A stretch of DNA of 15,402 nt, taken from contig CABRIF010000058.1 of assembly GCA_902470925.1 (NCBI GenBank), positions 1-15,402 of the forward strand, given 5' to 3'. Source of the stretch: an uncultured Collinsella sp. Its GTDB lineage: Bacteria > Actinomycetota > Coriobacteriia > Coriobacteriales > Coriobacteriaceae. The notes below the pieces were generated by a model. It was not told the origin of the DNA. It was given only the letters and a program-made list of their open reading frames with translations, and searched no databases. Positions 7,330-13,638 of this stretch are shown one piece after another. Each line of letters begins with the position of its first letter. The first letter of the stretch is position 1. Both the position numbers and the translations under genes were made by a program.

Positions 7330-8406
7330 ATGTCCCTTTCCATCGGTATCGTCGGCCTGCCCAACGTAGGCAAGTCCACGCTGTTCACCGCCCTCACCAA
7401 AAAGGGCGGCTTGGCGGCCAACTATCCCTTCGCCACGATCGACCCCAACGTCGGCATCGTCGATGTGCCGGATGACCGCCTGCAGGCGCTCGCCGGCATC
7501 GTGCACCCCGGGCGCATCGTGCCCGCCACGGTTGAGTTCGTGGACATCGCCGGCCTGGTGAAGGGTGCCAACGAGGGGGAGGGCCTGGGCAACCAGTTCC
7601 TCGCCAACATCCGTGAAACCGATGCGATCTGCGAGGTCGTGCGGTACTTCAAGGACCCGAACGTGCTGCGCGAGGCCGGTCGAGCCGACGCCTTCGTCGA
7701 TCCGGCGGCAGACGCCGATACGATCATGACCGAGCTGATTCTGGCCGACATCCAAACGCTTGAGAAGCAGATCCCCAAGCTCGAGAAGGAGGCCCGTCGC
7801 GACAAGGAGCTTGCGCCGAAGCTGGAGGTGGCCCGTCGCCTCGTCGATTGGCTGAACGAGGGCAACCGTGCCGCCGCGCTCGACATGACCGACGAAGAGC
7901 GCGCCGCTGCCCGGGGGCTGTTCCTGCTTACCATGAAGCCGATGCTGTACGTGGCGAACGTGGACGAGGATATGCTTACCGAGCCGTTGGCGCCGATCGA
8001 TGGCGTGGAACCCATCGCCATCTGCGCGAAGGTCGAGGCGGAGCTGTCCGAGCTCGACGCCGAGGAGGCCGCGATGTTCCTGGCCGATTTGGGCCTTGAG
8101 CGCTCCGGCCTGGAGACGCTCGCCCAGGCGGCCTACAAGCTGCTCGGCCTGCAGAGCTTCTTTACCGCCGGTGAGATGGAGGTCAAGGCCTGGACGGTGC
8201 GCCAGGGGGCTACGGCCCCGCAGGCGGCGGGCGTAATCCATACCGATTTCGAGCGCGGGTTCATCAAGGCCGAGGTCATCGGCTACGATGACTACGTGGA
8301 GCTGGGCGGCGAGCAGGGCGCCAAGGCAGCCGGTCGTCTGCGCATGGAAGGCAAGGACTACGTCATGCACGACGGCGACGTGGTGCATTTCCGTTTCAAC
8401 GTGTAG
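7330..8406 (+). CDS. ychF: YchF/OLA1-family redox-regulated ATPase
   Basis: A 358-residue TRAFAC P-loop NTPase that binds the ribosome and hydrolyses ATP rather than GTP; in other bacteria it is tied to translation and stress adaptation. The G1 loop GLPNVGKS (about 9-16), the G3 DIAG with the following GLVKGANEGEGLGNQFL, and the base-specificity motif NVDE in place of NKxD are all visible; the last accounts for ATP preference in this family. A coiled segment follows (EKQIPKLEKEARRDKEL), and the C-terminal TGS domain ends HTDFERGFIKAEVIGYDDY...MHDGDVVHFRFNV. Length is nearly that of the E. coli protein (363). ATG 7330 was chosen because AAAGGA sits 5 bases upstream and the family starts right before the first beta strand; ATG 7324 and TTG 7315 are less likely. 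A small membrane protein gene follows after 33 bases. Confidence 0.97.
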   Translation: MSLSIGIVGLPNVGKSTLFTALTKKGGLAANYPFATIDPNVGIVDVPDDRLQALAGIVHPGRIVPATVEFVDIAGLVKGANEGEGLGNQFLANIRETDAICEVVRYFKDPNVLREAGRADAFVDPAADADTIMTELILADIQTLEKQIPKLEKEARRDKELAPKLEVARRLVDWLNEGNRAAALDMTDEERAAARGLFLLTMKPMLYVANVDEDMLTEPLAPIDGVEPIAICAKVEAELSELDAEEAAMFLADLGLERSGLETLAQAAYKLLGLQSFFTAGEMEVKAWTVRQGATAPQAAGVIHTDFERGFIKAEVIGYDDYVELGGEQGAKAAGRLRMEGKDYVMHDGDVVHFRFNV

Positions 8407-8439
8407 CCGGCGGCTGCGCGCAAGAAAGGCTTGAGGGAC

Positions 8440-8817
8440 ATGTTCCAATACAACAAGAAGGACGGCGTGCTGGCGATCGTGGCGTTGGCGCTGGCGATCG
8501 TGCCGCTGTTTCTGGTCTTCATCTACCTGCCGCAGCTGGGCGACAGCGTGCCCATGCGCATCTCGAGCTCGGGCGAGGTGCTGCGCTGGAGCAGCAAGTA
8601 CGAGCTGCTGATTGCGCCGGTGCTGTCGATCGTGCTGGTACTCGCCACGTTCGTGACCGCTTGGCGCCAGGCGAAGCGCTACGCGGACGACCCGTCCATG
8701 GCCGGCATGACGGTGCATCGGCATATGCGCAATGCCGTGGTGCAAAGCGCGGTGTTCGTGGTGGCCACGGGCCTGATCCTGTACAGCGCCGTCTACGGTG
8801 TGAGCATCGGGCTGTAA
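8440..8817 (+). CDS. Small DUF1648-like membrane protein
   Basis: A 125-residue inner-membrane protein with three predicted helices (about 10-30, 55-75 and 98-120). The loop after the first helix, LPQLGDSVPMRISSSGEVLR then WSSKYE, matches the DUF1648 signature (LPxxVPxHxxxxGxxxxxxxK) found in SdpI-like immunity proteins and many small actinobacterial membrane proteins. The usual His of the signature is replaced by Arg. ATG 8440 is preferred; AAGAAAGG (8421-8428) lies 11 bases upstream and a closer GAGGG overlaps the gap. A TTG at 8431 is too near that ribosome site. It lies 33 bases after ychF and is probably co-transcribed, ending at the terminator at 8939-8974. Function unknown. Confidence 0.75.
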   Translation: MFQYNKKDGVLAIVALALAIVPLFLVFIYLPQLGDSVPMRISSSGEVLRWSSKYELLIAPVLSIVLVLATFVTAWRQAKRYADDPSMAGMTVHRHMRNAVVQSAVFVVATGLILYSAVYGVSIGL

Positions 8818-8825
8818 GCGCGGGG

Positions 8826-8864
8826 TCTGCGGGAGCGTTGCGGTCTGTTCGACGCGCCCGCAGA
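8826..8864 (+). repeat. Inverted repeat 3' of the DUF1648-like gene
   Basis: TCTGCGGG (8826-8833) and CCCGCAGA (8857-8864) form a perfect 8-bp stem with a 23-base loop, nine bases after the stop at 8817. No T-tract follows. The same spacer contains three loose copies of GCGGTCT. Confidence 0.35.
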
Positions 8865-8938
8865 CGGCGTGCGGTCTGTGTGCCGAGCGGTCTTGTTCCA
8901 TACGGCTACGATGACCTGCGCTCGCCGCGCTTGCATGG

Positions 8939-8974
8939 CGCCTCCGACCCCGGCAACGGGATCGGAGGCGTTTT
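8939..8974 (+). terminator. Intrinsic terminator of the ychF-DUF1648 unit
   Basis: A perfect 9-bp stem CGCCTCCGA/TCGGAGGCG (8939-8947 with 8962-8970) is followed by one C-A mismatch and an inner CCCG/CGGG stem closed by a GCAA tetraloop (GNRA type). TTTT follows directly at 8971-8974. This is the best intrinsic terminator in the window. Confidence 0.85.
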
Positions 8975-8978
8975 CACA

Positions 8979-9165
8979 GTGGGTCTCGGGTGCGCTATGG
9001 GACCCCGGTTCGCCATGGGTTCCCGTTTGAGCCATGGGGACCCGAGTTCGTTATGGGGTCCGGACGTGTTGTGGGTCTCGGGTGCGCCATGGGGACCCGA
9101 GACCGTCATGGAGTTCAGGGAGCGCCATGGGTCCCCGTGTGAGCCATGGAGCCCTGCGCGTTATG
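8979..9165. repeat. Degenerate 18-19 bp tandem repeat (about 10 units)
   Basis: RTGGG cores begin at 8979, 8997, 9015, 9034, 9053, 9071, 9089, 9108, 9127 and 9146, with a last weak ATG at 9163. Spacings are 18 or 19 bp throughout. Each unit is roughly gYcATGGGNNCCCGNNT. Neighbouring units can pair: TCTCGGGT/ACCCGAGA (9076-9083 with 9095-9102) is a perfect 8-bp hairpin. The array fills the gap between two convergent gene sets and stops at the azlD stop codon. Confidence 0.8.
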
Positions 9166-9484
9166 CCAGCGCTACGTTGACCAATAGCAGGTAGAGTCCC
9201 GTGCCGGTAGCAATGGACAGCAGCATGTTGCGACGCCAGCGATGGACGAGGACCACGGCGGCGATGCCGAGCGCTTCGGGGATGCCATGCGTACCGGCGC
9301 TGAGCTGGACGTCCTTCAGGCAGTAGACGATAAGCATGCCGAAGACCGCAGCCGGCAGCACGCGGCCGAGGTAGGTGACGACGGCGGGCGTGCGTCGGCG
9401 GAAGGCGATGAAGGGGACCACGCGCGTGAGCAGGGTGGCGGCCCCGGCGGCGGCGATGGTGATGAGCTGCTGGGATACGGTCAT
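9161..9484 (-). CDS. azlD: AzlD-family branched-chain amino acid transport subunit
   Basis: A 107-residue membrane protein, the small partner of AzlC in the exporter of branched-chain amino acids and analogues (AzlCD of Bacillus subtilis, also called the LIV-E family). Three to four helices are visible. The early segment AGAATLLTRVVPFIAFRRRT with its conserved TR..PF element is the AzlD mark, and RWRRNMLLSIATGTGLYLLL ends the chain. ATG at 9484-9482 overlaps the azlC stop (ATGA), and GGAGGGAAGG precedes it inside azlC, so translation is probably coupled. The stop codon abuts the 18-19 bp repeat array. No intrinsic terminator on this strand is evident. Confidence 0.9.
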   Translation of the reverse strand: MTVSQQLITIAAAGAATLLTRVVPFIAFRRRTPAVVTYLGRVLPAAVFGMLIVYCLKDVQLSAGTHGIPEALGIAAVVLVHRWRRNMLLSIATGTGLYLLLVNVALA

Positions 9485-10233
9485 GGGCGCCTTCCCTCCG
9501 CTGGGGCGTTGCGCCGACGGGAGCCGTGACGCGTGTGCGGAGGCTCGCTGGCATCGGGGTCGAGCCAGGGACGTGCGACGAGCATGATGCCGCCGATCGC
9601 CGCCATGGCGGGGAGCACAAAGGCATCCGGACCGAACAGGGCCAGGGCGCCGGCGCTCGCCGCGATGCCTATCGCCGCGCAGGGCACCTGCTCGCGCTGC
9701 TCGCACTGCTCGAGTAAGATCACGCAGAACAGGGCTGTCATGGTGAAGCCGACGCCTTCGATCTGTATGTTCAGAACCGCGCCGAACAGGCCGCCCAGCA
9801 AACAGCCGAGGACCCAGTACAGCTGGTTGAGCGCGGCGATCCAGAACATGAACCAACCTTCGTCAACGCCTTCGGGTGCGCGCTTGGCCCAGATGAGCGA
9901 GAACGTTTCGTCGCACAGGGCGTAGATGAGGTACGGTCGCGAGCGCCCGGTTTTCGGCAGGCGGTCGAGCAGCGAGATGCCGTAGAACAGGTGCCGAGCG
10001 TTGATGACGAGGGCGAGCAGGAACGCCTGGACCGGCGCGAAGGGTGCCACGAGCAGCGAGGCGCAGGCGAACTCCGCGGAGCCGGCGAAGATGACGACGG
10101 CCATGAGCGGCGGGATCCACCAGGCGAGGCCGAGCGAGCTGGCAAAGATGCCGCAGGCGATGCCGAGCAGCAGGAAGCTTGCAAGGATGGGCAGCGTGAG
10201 CGGAAATGCCGCCTTGAGGGCGCGAAGCTGCAT
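9481..10233 (-). CDS. azlC: AzlC-family branched-chain amino acid permease subunit
   Basis: A 250-residue inner-membrane protein with seven or so helices, the large subunit of the AzlCD exporter. The start ALKAAFPLTLPILASFLLLG and CGIFASSLGLAWWIPPLMAV, with the next motif FAGSAEFACASLL, are typical of AzlC, as are INARHLFYG, YALCDETFSLI and WIAALNQLYWVLG. The C-terminal 30 residues are hydrophilic and basic (ending NAPAEGRRP), longer than many relatives. I chose the ATG at 10233-10231 because GGAAGGAG lies 5 bases upstream; an in-frame ATG at 10269 would add 12 polar residues and has no clear ribosome site. A TATAGT on this strand at 10301-10296 could be the -10 box, without a clear -35. It overlaps azlD by 4 bases. 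Confidence 0.92.
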   Translation of the reverse strand: MQLRALKAAFPLTLPILASFLLLGIACGIFASSLGLAWWIPPLMAVVIFAGSAEFACASLLVAPFAPVQAFLLALVINARHLFYGISLLDRLPKTGRSRPYLIYALCDETFSLIWAKRAPEGVDEGWFMFWIAALNQLYWVLGCLLGGLFGAVLNIQIEGVGFTMTALFCVILLEQCEQREQVPCAAIGIAASAGALALFGPDAFVLPAMAAIGGIMLVARPWLDPDASEPPHTRHGSRRRNAPAEGRRP

Positions 10234-10327
10234 GCCGGCTCCTTCCTCTCGTGTGCCGTCGGTCTCCATGGGGCGTCTGGTGGACGTTGGGCTCGACTAT
10301 ACCGCAGCTGCCGCTGCTCGACGCGAT

Positions 10328-10440
10328 GCGGTGTGCGCCGGAAACACGCATGCAACGTGCGCGGATCGCCCTGTATGGCCGGATGCGTAAGGCGTGTGCG
10401 GATGCATGCAGTGTGCCGGATACACGCAACGTGCGTAGAT
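10328..10440. repeat. Two-copy imperfect direct repeat in the azlC upstream spacer
   Basis: The segments 10328-10366 and 10408-10440 share GCRGTGTG..CCGGAWACACGC..AACGTGCGYRGAT, with small deletions in the second. They lie upstream of azlC and could be part of its control region or simply repeat-prone DNA. Confidence 0.5.
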
Positions 10441-10518
10441 TGGCTGCGCGAGTCAGGGGGCCGGTGCGGGCGGTAACATGGTAGAAATGCGTGCAGGTGT
10501 GGACGCCGCGCGACGGCA

Positions 10519-10770
10519 GGCGGGCAAGCGCGGCTGCCTGGGTACCGTCGGTGGCGGACGAGTGCGGGTGCTCGGACGCCGCGCGCCGACAGTGGCGGAC
10601 GAGTGCAATTGCCCGGATGGCGGCGGCGGACGAGCGTGATTGTTTGGACGCCGCTGCCGGTGGCGGTCAAGCGCGGCCGCCCGGATGCCGCGCACCGACA
10701 GCGGCGGTCAAACGCAGTTGCCCGGATGGCGCCGCCGCTCCGGGATGGCTGCGAGGACGATTGCGCCGGC
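10519..10770. repeat. Degenerate 31-44 bp tandem repeat (about 7 units)
   Basis: Units start at 10519, 10553, 10594, 10625, 10662, 10703 and 10747. The consensus begins GGCGGWCRAGYGC, then a variable stretch, then GCCCGGATGCCG. Lengths vary (34, 41, 31, 37, 41, 44), mostly not multiples of three, so although a long open frame runs through from 10640 this is probably not coding. The array ends about 30 bases before the start of the hydrolase gene and must include or adjoin its promoter. Confidence 0.65.
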
Positions 10771-10798
10771 GCGCCCGTATGGCGGGGAAAGGGGCCTT

Positions 10799-11968
10799 AT
10801 GGCGGACGAGAAAGCAACGCGGACGTTGCTGTCCAAACAGAGCAACGTGGTGGACTACGTGCGCGAGCGCCTGGATACCTTCGATGAACGCCCGCTCGGC
10901 GCCATCGATAGCCTGGTGTTCTCCTGGCTCGCCTATACGCGCCTGCCGTATGCGCTGGAATCGGCCTGCTTCGACACCGGCATCGGCCTGCACGAGCTGC
11001 TGCGTGCCGAGGACTTCGAGCAGATGCTCGGCTCCACATGGGATCCGCAGGGCAGCCGCGACCTGCTCATCGCCGCGTGTGCAAGCCCGCGCTTCCGCGA
11101 GGTCCGCCTGGCGCATTTTCGCTTTAAGACCGACCCCGACCACGAAGAGCAGTTCGCCGCCATGACGTTTTTGCTGCCGCAGGGTGGCGCGTATGTGGCG
11201 TTTCGCGGGACCGATTCGACGGTGGTGGGCTGGAAGGAAGACTTCAACATGACCTTCCAGAACCCGGTACCCGCCCAGGCCGAGGCGGTGGCGTATCTGG
11301 ATGAGATCGCGCGGGAGACCACGGGCCCGCTCTATGTGGGCGGTCATTCCAAGGGCGGCAACCTGGCGGTGTACGCGGCGGCGATGTGCGGCGCGGCGTG
11401 CCGGTCGCGCATTGAGCGCGCGTGGTCGCACGACGGCCCCGGGTTCCATCGCAGCTTCGTGCGCTCCGAGGCGTACCGGAGCCTGGAGGGGCGGCTGGAG
11501 AAGACCGTGCCCAAGTCGACGGTGGTTGGCGCGATGCTCTCTGAAGGGCCTGTATGCGAAATCAGCGTGGTGGAAAGCGACGGGATCTCGCTTCTGCAGC
11601 ACAACCCGTTTCTCTGGGCGGTCGATGTGGAGGCCGCGCGCTTTGTGGCGGCCGATGGCCCCACGGCTTCGTCGCGCTATCTGTCCTCGACGCTCAACAC
11701 CTGGATGGATCAGCATTCCTTCGAGGAGCGCCAGCGGTTCGTGGACGCGCTGTTCGGCGTCGTTGCCGTGACGGGTGCGACGCGCTTCGCCGACATTATG
11801 GCCGACCGCAAGACCAGCTTGCCGCTCATGTTGCAGGCAATTGATGCGCTGGGCGCCGATGAGCAGCAGTTCGTGAAAGACGTGCTCAAGTCGTTCGCTA
11901 GAACCGCCACGGTGGGCAAGGCCCTCGACCGTAAGCGCCCGCAGGCCTTGCCGTCGAGCGAGGGCTAG
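10799..11968 (+). CDS. DUF2974/Mbeg1-like alpha/beta hydrolase
   Basis: A 389-residue predicted serine hydrolase of the lipase-like Mbeg1/DUF2974 group. Visible marks: a family-typical N-terminus (NVVDYVRERLDTF, then AIDSLVFSWLAY at about 35-46), VAFRGTDSTVVGWKEDFNM (about 133-151) and the nucleophile elbow GGHSKGGNLA with Ser184. Probable acid Asp212 lies in HDGPGF, and probable His268 in LQHNPFLW. There is no signal peptide, so it should act in the cytoplasm, probably on an ester or lipid substrate; the family's substrates are not established. I chose ATG 10799 because AAAGGGG sits 4 bases upstream. The in-frame extension upstream to 10640 is translated tandem-repeat DNA, rich in Arg, Pro and Gly. 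The gene stands alone, with repeat arrays on both sides. Confidence 0.88.
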   Translation: MADEKATRTLLSKQSNVVDYVRERLDTFDERPLGAIDSLVFSWLAYTRLPYALESACFDTGIGLHELLRAEDFEQMLGSTWDPQGSRDLLIAACASPRFREVRLAHFRFKTDPDHEEQFAAMTFLLPQGGAYVAFRGTDSTVVGWKEDFNMTFQNPVPAQAEAVAYLDEIARETTGPLYVGGHSKGGNLAVYAAAMCGAACRSRIERAWSHDGPGFHRSFVRSEAYRSLEGRLEKTVPKSTVVGAMLSEGPVCEISVVESDGISLLQHNPFLWAVDVEAARFVAADGPTASSRYLSSTLNTWMDQHSFEERQRFVDALFGVVAVTGATRFADIMADRKTSLPLMLQAIDALGADEQQFVKDVLKSFARTATVGKALDRKRPQALPSSEG

Positions 11969-12017
11969 GTCCGGTTGCGGGACAGGGGGTTGCGTATCGG
12001 GGTGCGTGGCGCGTGGT

Positions 12018-12304
12018 GCGGTGTGTGGTCCGGCGCTGCCCACCGTCTCGAGGACGGGCCCGCGAGTCGCTGGGGGGAGCAGCGCGGTGTTCTGTGCTGC
12101 CTCGCCGCCTCGAGGGTGGATCTGCGAATCGCTGGGGGAACAGTGCGGTGTTCTGGGTTGCCCCGCTACGCTCCTGCTCAACCGTATAGGTCCTAGGCTG
12201 GGGGCAGAGCGGTGTTCTGTGTTGCCCCGCCGCCTCGAGGATGGATCCGCGAATTGCTGGGGAGCAGTGCGGTGTGTGGTCCGGCGCTGCCCGATGCCGA
12301 TGCG
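12018..12304. repeat. Imperfect 60-66 bp tandem repeat (5 units)
   Basis: GCGGTGT anchors begin at 12018, 12084, 12145, 12209 and 12269 (spacings 66, 61, 64, 60). A full unit contains GCGGTGTTCTGTGYTGCC, then CGCCGCCTCGAGG, then GGATCYGCGAATYGCTGGGG. The first and last units share an identical 24-base variant (12018-12041 and 12269-12292) that differs from the middle three. CCTCGAGG and GCGAATCGC are palindromic. The spacings are not uniform multiples of three, so it is not a coding repeat. Unit-wide conservation rules out a CRISPR spacer pattern. Confidence 0.8.
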
Positions 12305-12517
12305 TGGGGTTTGAAAACGGAGGAACTTTGCGCTCGGTGAAGGGGCAGGCCTGAGGATGCGACAGAGGTGTCGCGGGGCACAAGCGCGTGGAGACAAGGA
12401 GAGGGGCTTGCCGCAGGGCGGACGGATGCCGCTTCGATGCAGCAAGCCCTTGTCGTGCCGTTATATGTGGCGTATGCGAGGATGTGGTTCGATGTTCGCC
12501 GCCGCGCTTTTTGAGGG
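12305..12517. other. Spacer with no recognisable feature
   Basis: These 213 bases, between the repeat array and the 3' end of the ybjQ-like gene, show no gene, promoter or repeat that I can support. Confidence 0.4.
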
Positions 12518-12841
12518 TTACGAGATGCGCCGGACGCGCACGGCGGTGCCCGATGCACAGGTCATGATCATCTCGGTAAAGGTCTCGTATCCGAGGGAGA
12601 CGCCGATGATGGCGTTGGCGCCCAGATCCTGCGCGCGGTCGGACATCTCGTTTAGGACCTCCTCGCGGGCGGCCTTCATCTCCTCCTCGTAACCGGCCGA
12701 GCGGCCGCCGAACACGTTGCGGAGCCCGGCGCCGATGTCGCGGAACATGTTGATGCCGCTTACCGCTTCGCCGGTGACGATGCCGAGGTATTCGATGACC
12801 TCGTAGCCGTCGATACCGTTGGTGGTGGTCATGGTGAGCAT
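12518..12841 (-). CDS. YbjQ/UPF0145-family protein
   Basis: A 107-residue cytoplasmic protein of the YbjQ (UPF0145, putative heavy-metal-binding) family, small proteins known from structures to form pentamers; no activity is firmly established. The whole chain fits: an early TTTNGIDGYEVIEYLGIVTG, then GEAVSGINMFRDIGAGLRNV and FGGRSAGYEEEMKAAREEVL, then ANAIIGVSLGYET and SGTAVRVRRI at the end. Length agrees with the family (about 103-110). ATG at 12841-12839 has AAGGAGG 4 bases upstream; the second ATG at 12832 is nearer to the conserved start but farther from the ribosome site. A good promoter lies just upstream. No operon partner. Confidence 0.93.
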   Translation of the reverse strand: MLTMTTTNGIDGYEVIEYLGIVTGEAVSGINMFRDIGAGLRNVFGGRSAGYEEEMKAAREEVLNEMSDRAQDLGANAIIGVSLGYETFTEMIMTCASGTAVRVRRIS

Positions 12842-12874
12842 GGTGCCTCCTTCATCGGGCGGGTCATTACGGCG

Positions 12875-12904
12875 ATTGTACCCGCCGCGGGCTCGCATTG
12901 TCAT
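12875..12904 (-). promoter_or_regulatory. Promoter of the ybjQ-like gene
   Basis: On the minus strand ATGACA (12904-12899) and TACAAT (12880-12875) are separated by 18 bp, each one mismatch or so from the sigma70 consensus. The -10 lies 33 bases before the start codon. Confidence 0.6.
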
Positions 12905-13008
12905 GGGGCTGGGCTGCTGGGCTGGTTTTTGCTGCAGACGGGCGGCGTATCGAGCGGGCGGTGCGCGCTGAGACCCCGACTGACGCCTGTCGGGTTGCGA
13001 CCATTTGC

Positions 13009-13064
13009 CGGTTTGGGGCCGTGTCGGTTTGGGGACGGGGTCATTTCGTTTCGCGGGTGGCCGT
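13009..13064 (+). repeat. Extra partial copies of the REP-like left arm
   Basis: CGGTTTGGGG occurs at 13009, and a 33-base copy of the left arm at 13025-13057 is identical to 13065-13097, the start of the long direct repeat, 40 bp downstream. These copies lack the matching right arm, so they look like tandem slippage or partial duplication of one hairpin arm. Confidence 0.75.
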
Positions 13065-13332
13065 CGGTTTGGGGACGGGGTCATTTCGTTTCGCGGGGAA
13101 GATCCCGTTTTCCCCGTACGAATCGACCCCGTCCCCAGATTGCAGGGCCGGGGCTTGGGGCTGTCAGCTGTGTACGATTGTCAGCTGTGTCAAATCGCAT
13201 GCATGCTTCTGAATCTATATCAGAAAAGAATACCAGGTAGAGAGCTTATGACAAGAGTGAAATGTATCAAGACTCTCTGGGTACGTTGCCAAATCGTGCA
13301 CAGCTGACAGCCGCACACAGCTGACAGTGAGG
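13065..13332 (+). repeat. 268-bp direct repeat, copy A (REP-like hairpin plus MITE-like element)
   Basis: Matches 15135-15402 with a single difference, A at 13083 against G at 15153, at a fixed offset of 2070. The first part is a REP-like hairpin: TGGGGACGGGGTC (13070-13082) pairs perfectly with GACCCCGTCCCCA (13125-13137), with an inner stem CGGGGAA/TTCCCCG (13094-13100 with 13110-13116). The second part (13161-13327) is the MITE-like element listed separately. GGGGACGG-type palindromes are typical of REP sequences mobilised by RAYT (TnpA-REP) transposases; that link is inference. Confidence 0.9.
13161..13327 (+). mobile_element. MITE-like element with double terminal inverted repeats, copy A
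   Basis: A 167-bp unit bounded by CTGTCAGCTGTGT (13161-13173) and its exact complement ACACAGCTGACAG (13315-13327). A second inner pair, TGTCAGCTGTG (13179-13189) and CACAGCTGACA (13299-13309), sits inside. The core (about 13198-13289) is clearly AT-richer than the chromosome and contains a TTCTGA/TCAGAA hairpin, but no meaningful frame. No transposase is encoded. No target-site duplication is obvious, and both copies share the flanking REP-like part, so the larger 268-bp unit was copied as a whole. A structured RNA gene is an alternative. Confidence 0.6.
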
Positions 13333-13360
13333 TGTGGTTGTCAACCGCGCGTCTGGGCAT

Positions 13361-13480
13361 TCTCCGGCGTCGGACTGGGTGCCCGCCTGCTGCTCTCCGG
13401 CGTCGGACTGGGTGCCCGCTTGCATTCGCCCGCCTCTGCTAGGCGCCCGCTTGCCGCTCTCTTCTGCTAGGCGCCCGCCC
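13361..13480. repeat. Two short two-copy tandem repeats
   Basis: A 30-base unit beginning TCTCCGGCGTCGGACTGGGT (13361-13390) recurs 33 bases later (13394-13423) with one difference. A second unit, TCTGCTAGGCGCCCGC, occurs at 13435 and 13463. Both lie between the MITE-like element and the regulator's promoter. Confidence 0.75.
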
Positions 13481-13519
13481 CTGCTGGGGCGTCTTGCGGA
13501 AACGCGCGCACCCGGCCGC

Positions 13520-13550
13520 TTGACCTTGCCGTAGCGGTAAGGTTTATGCT
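13520..13550 (+). promoter_or_regulatory. MerR-type promoter/operator with 19-bp spacer
   Basis: TTGACC (13520-13525) and TATGCT (13545-13550) are separated by 19 bp, the stretched spacing that MerR-family activators act on. Between them lies the dyad ACCTTGCC (13523-13530), five bases, GGTAAGGT (13536-13543), one mismatch from perfect. The regulator encoded just downstream is therefore very probably autoregulated from here. Confidence 0.85.
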
Positions 13551-13638
13551 GCGACTCGATAGCCTGGCGAGACGGGCTTCGAGCGTTGCTGGGGCTGGGA
13601 CCACGGTCATCGAGTCGGAAGGAGAGATCGCATTGGGG

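Noticed and set aside
7270..8901. A 543-codon open frame on the minus strand opposite ychF
   Set aside because: Its translation is His/Gln/Arg/Leu-rich shadow sequence with no domain, opposite an unmistakable YchF.
12018..12304. CRISPR array
   Set aside because: Conservation extends across the whole 60-66 bp unit, so there are no unique spacers of constant length between short repeats, and no cas gene is nearby.
10667..12445. A 592-codon open frame on the minus strand
   Set aside because: It runs antisense to the hydrolase gene and through a repeat array whose unit lengths are not multiples of three. The plus-strand product has clear family motifs; this is a high-GC shadow.
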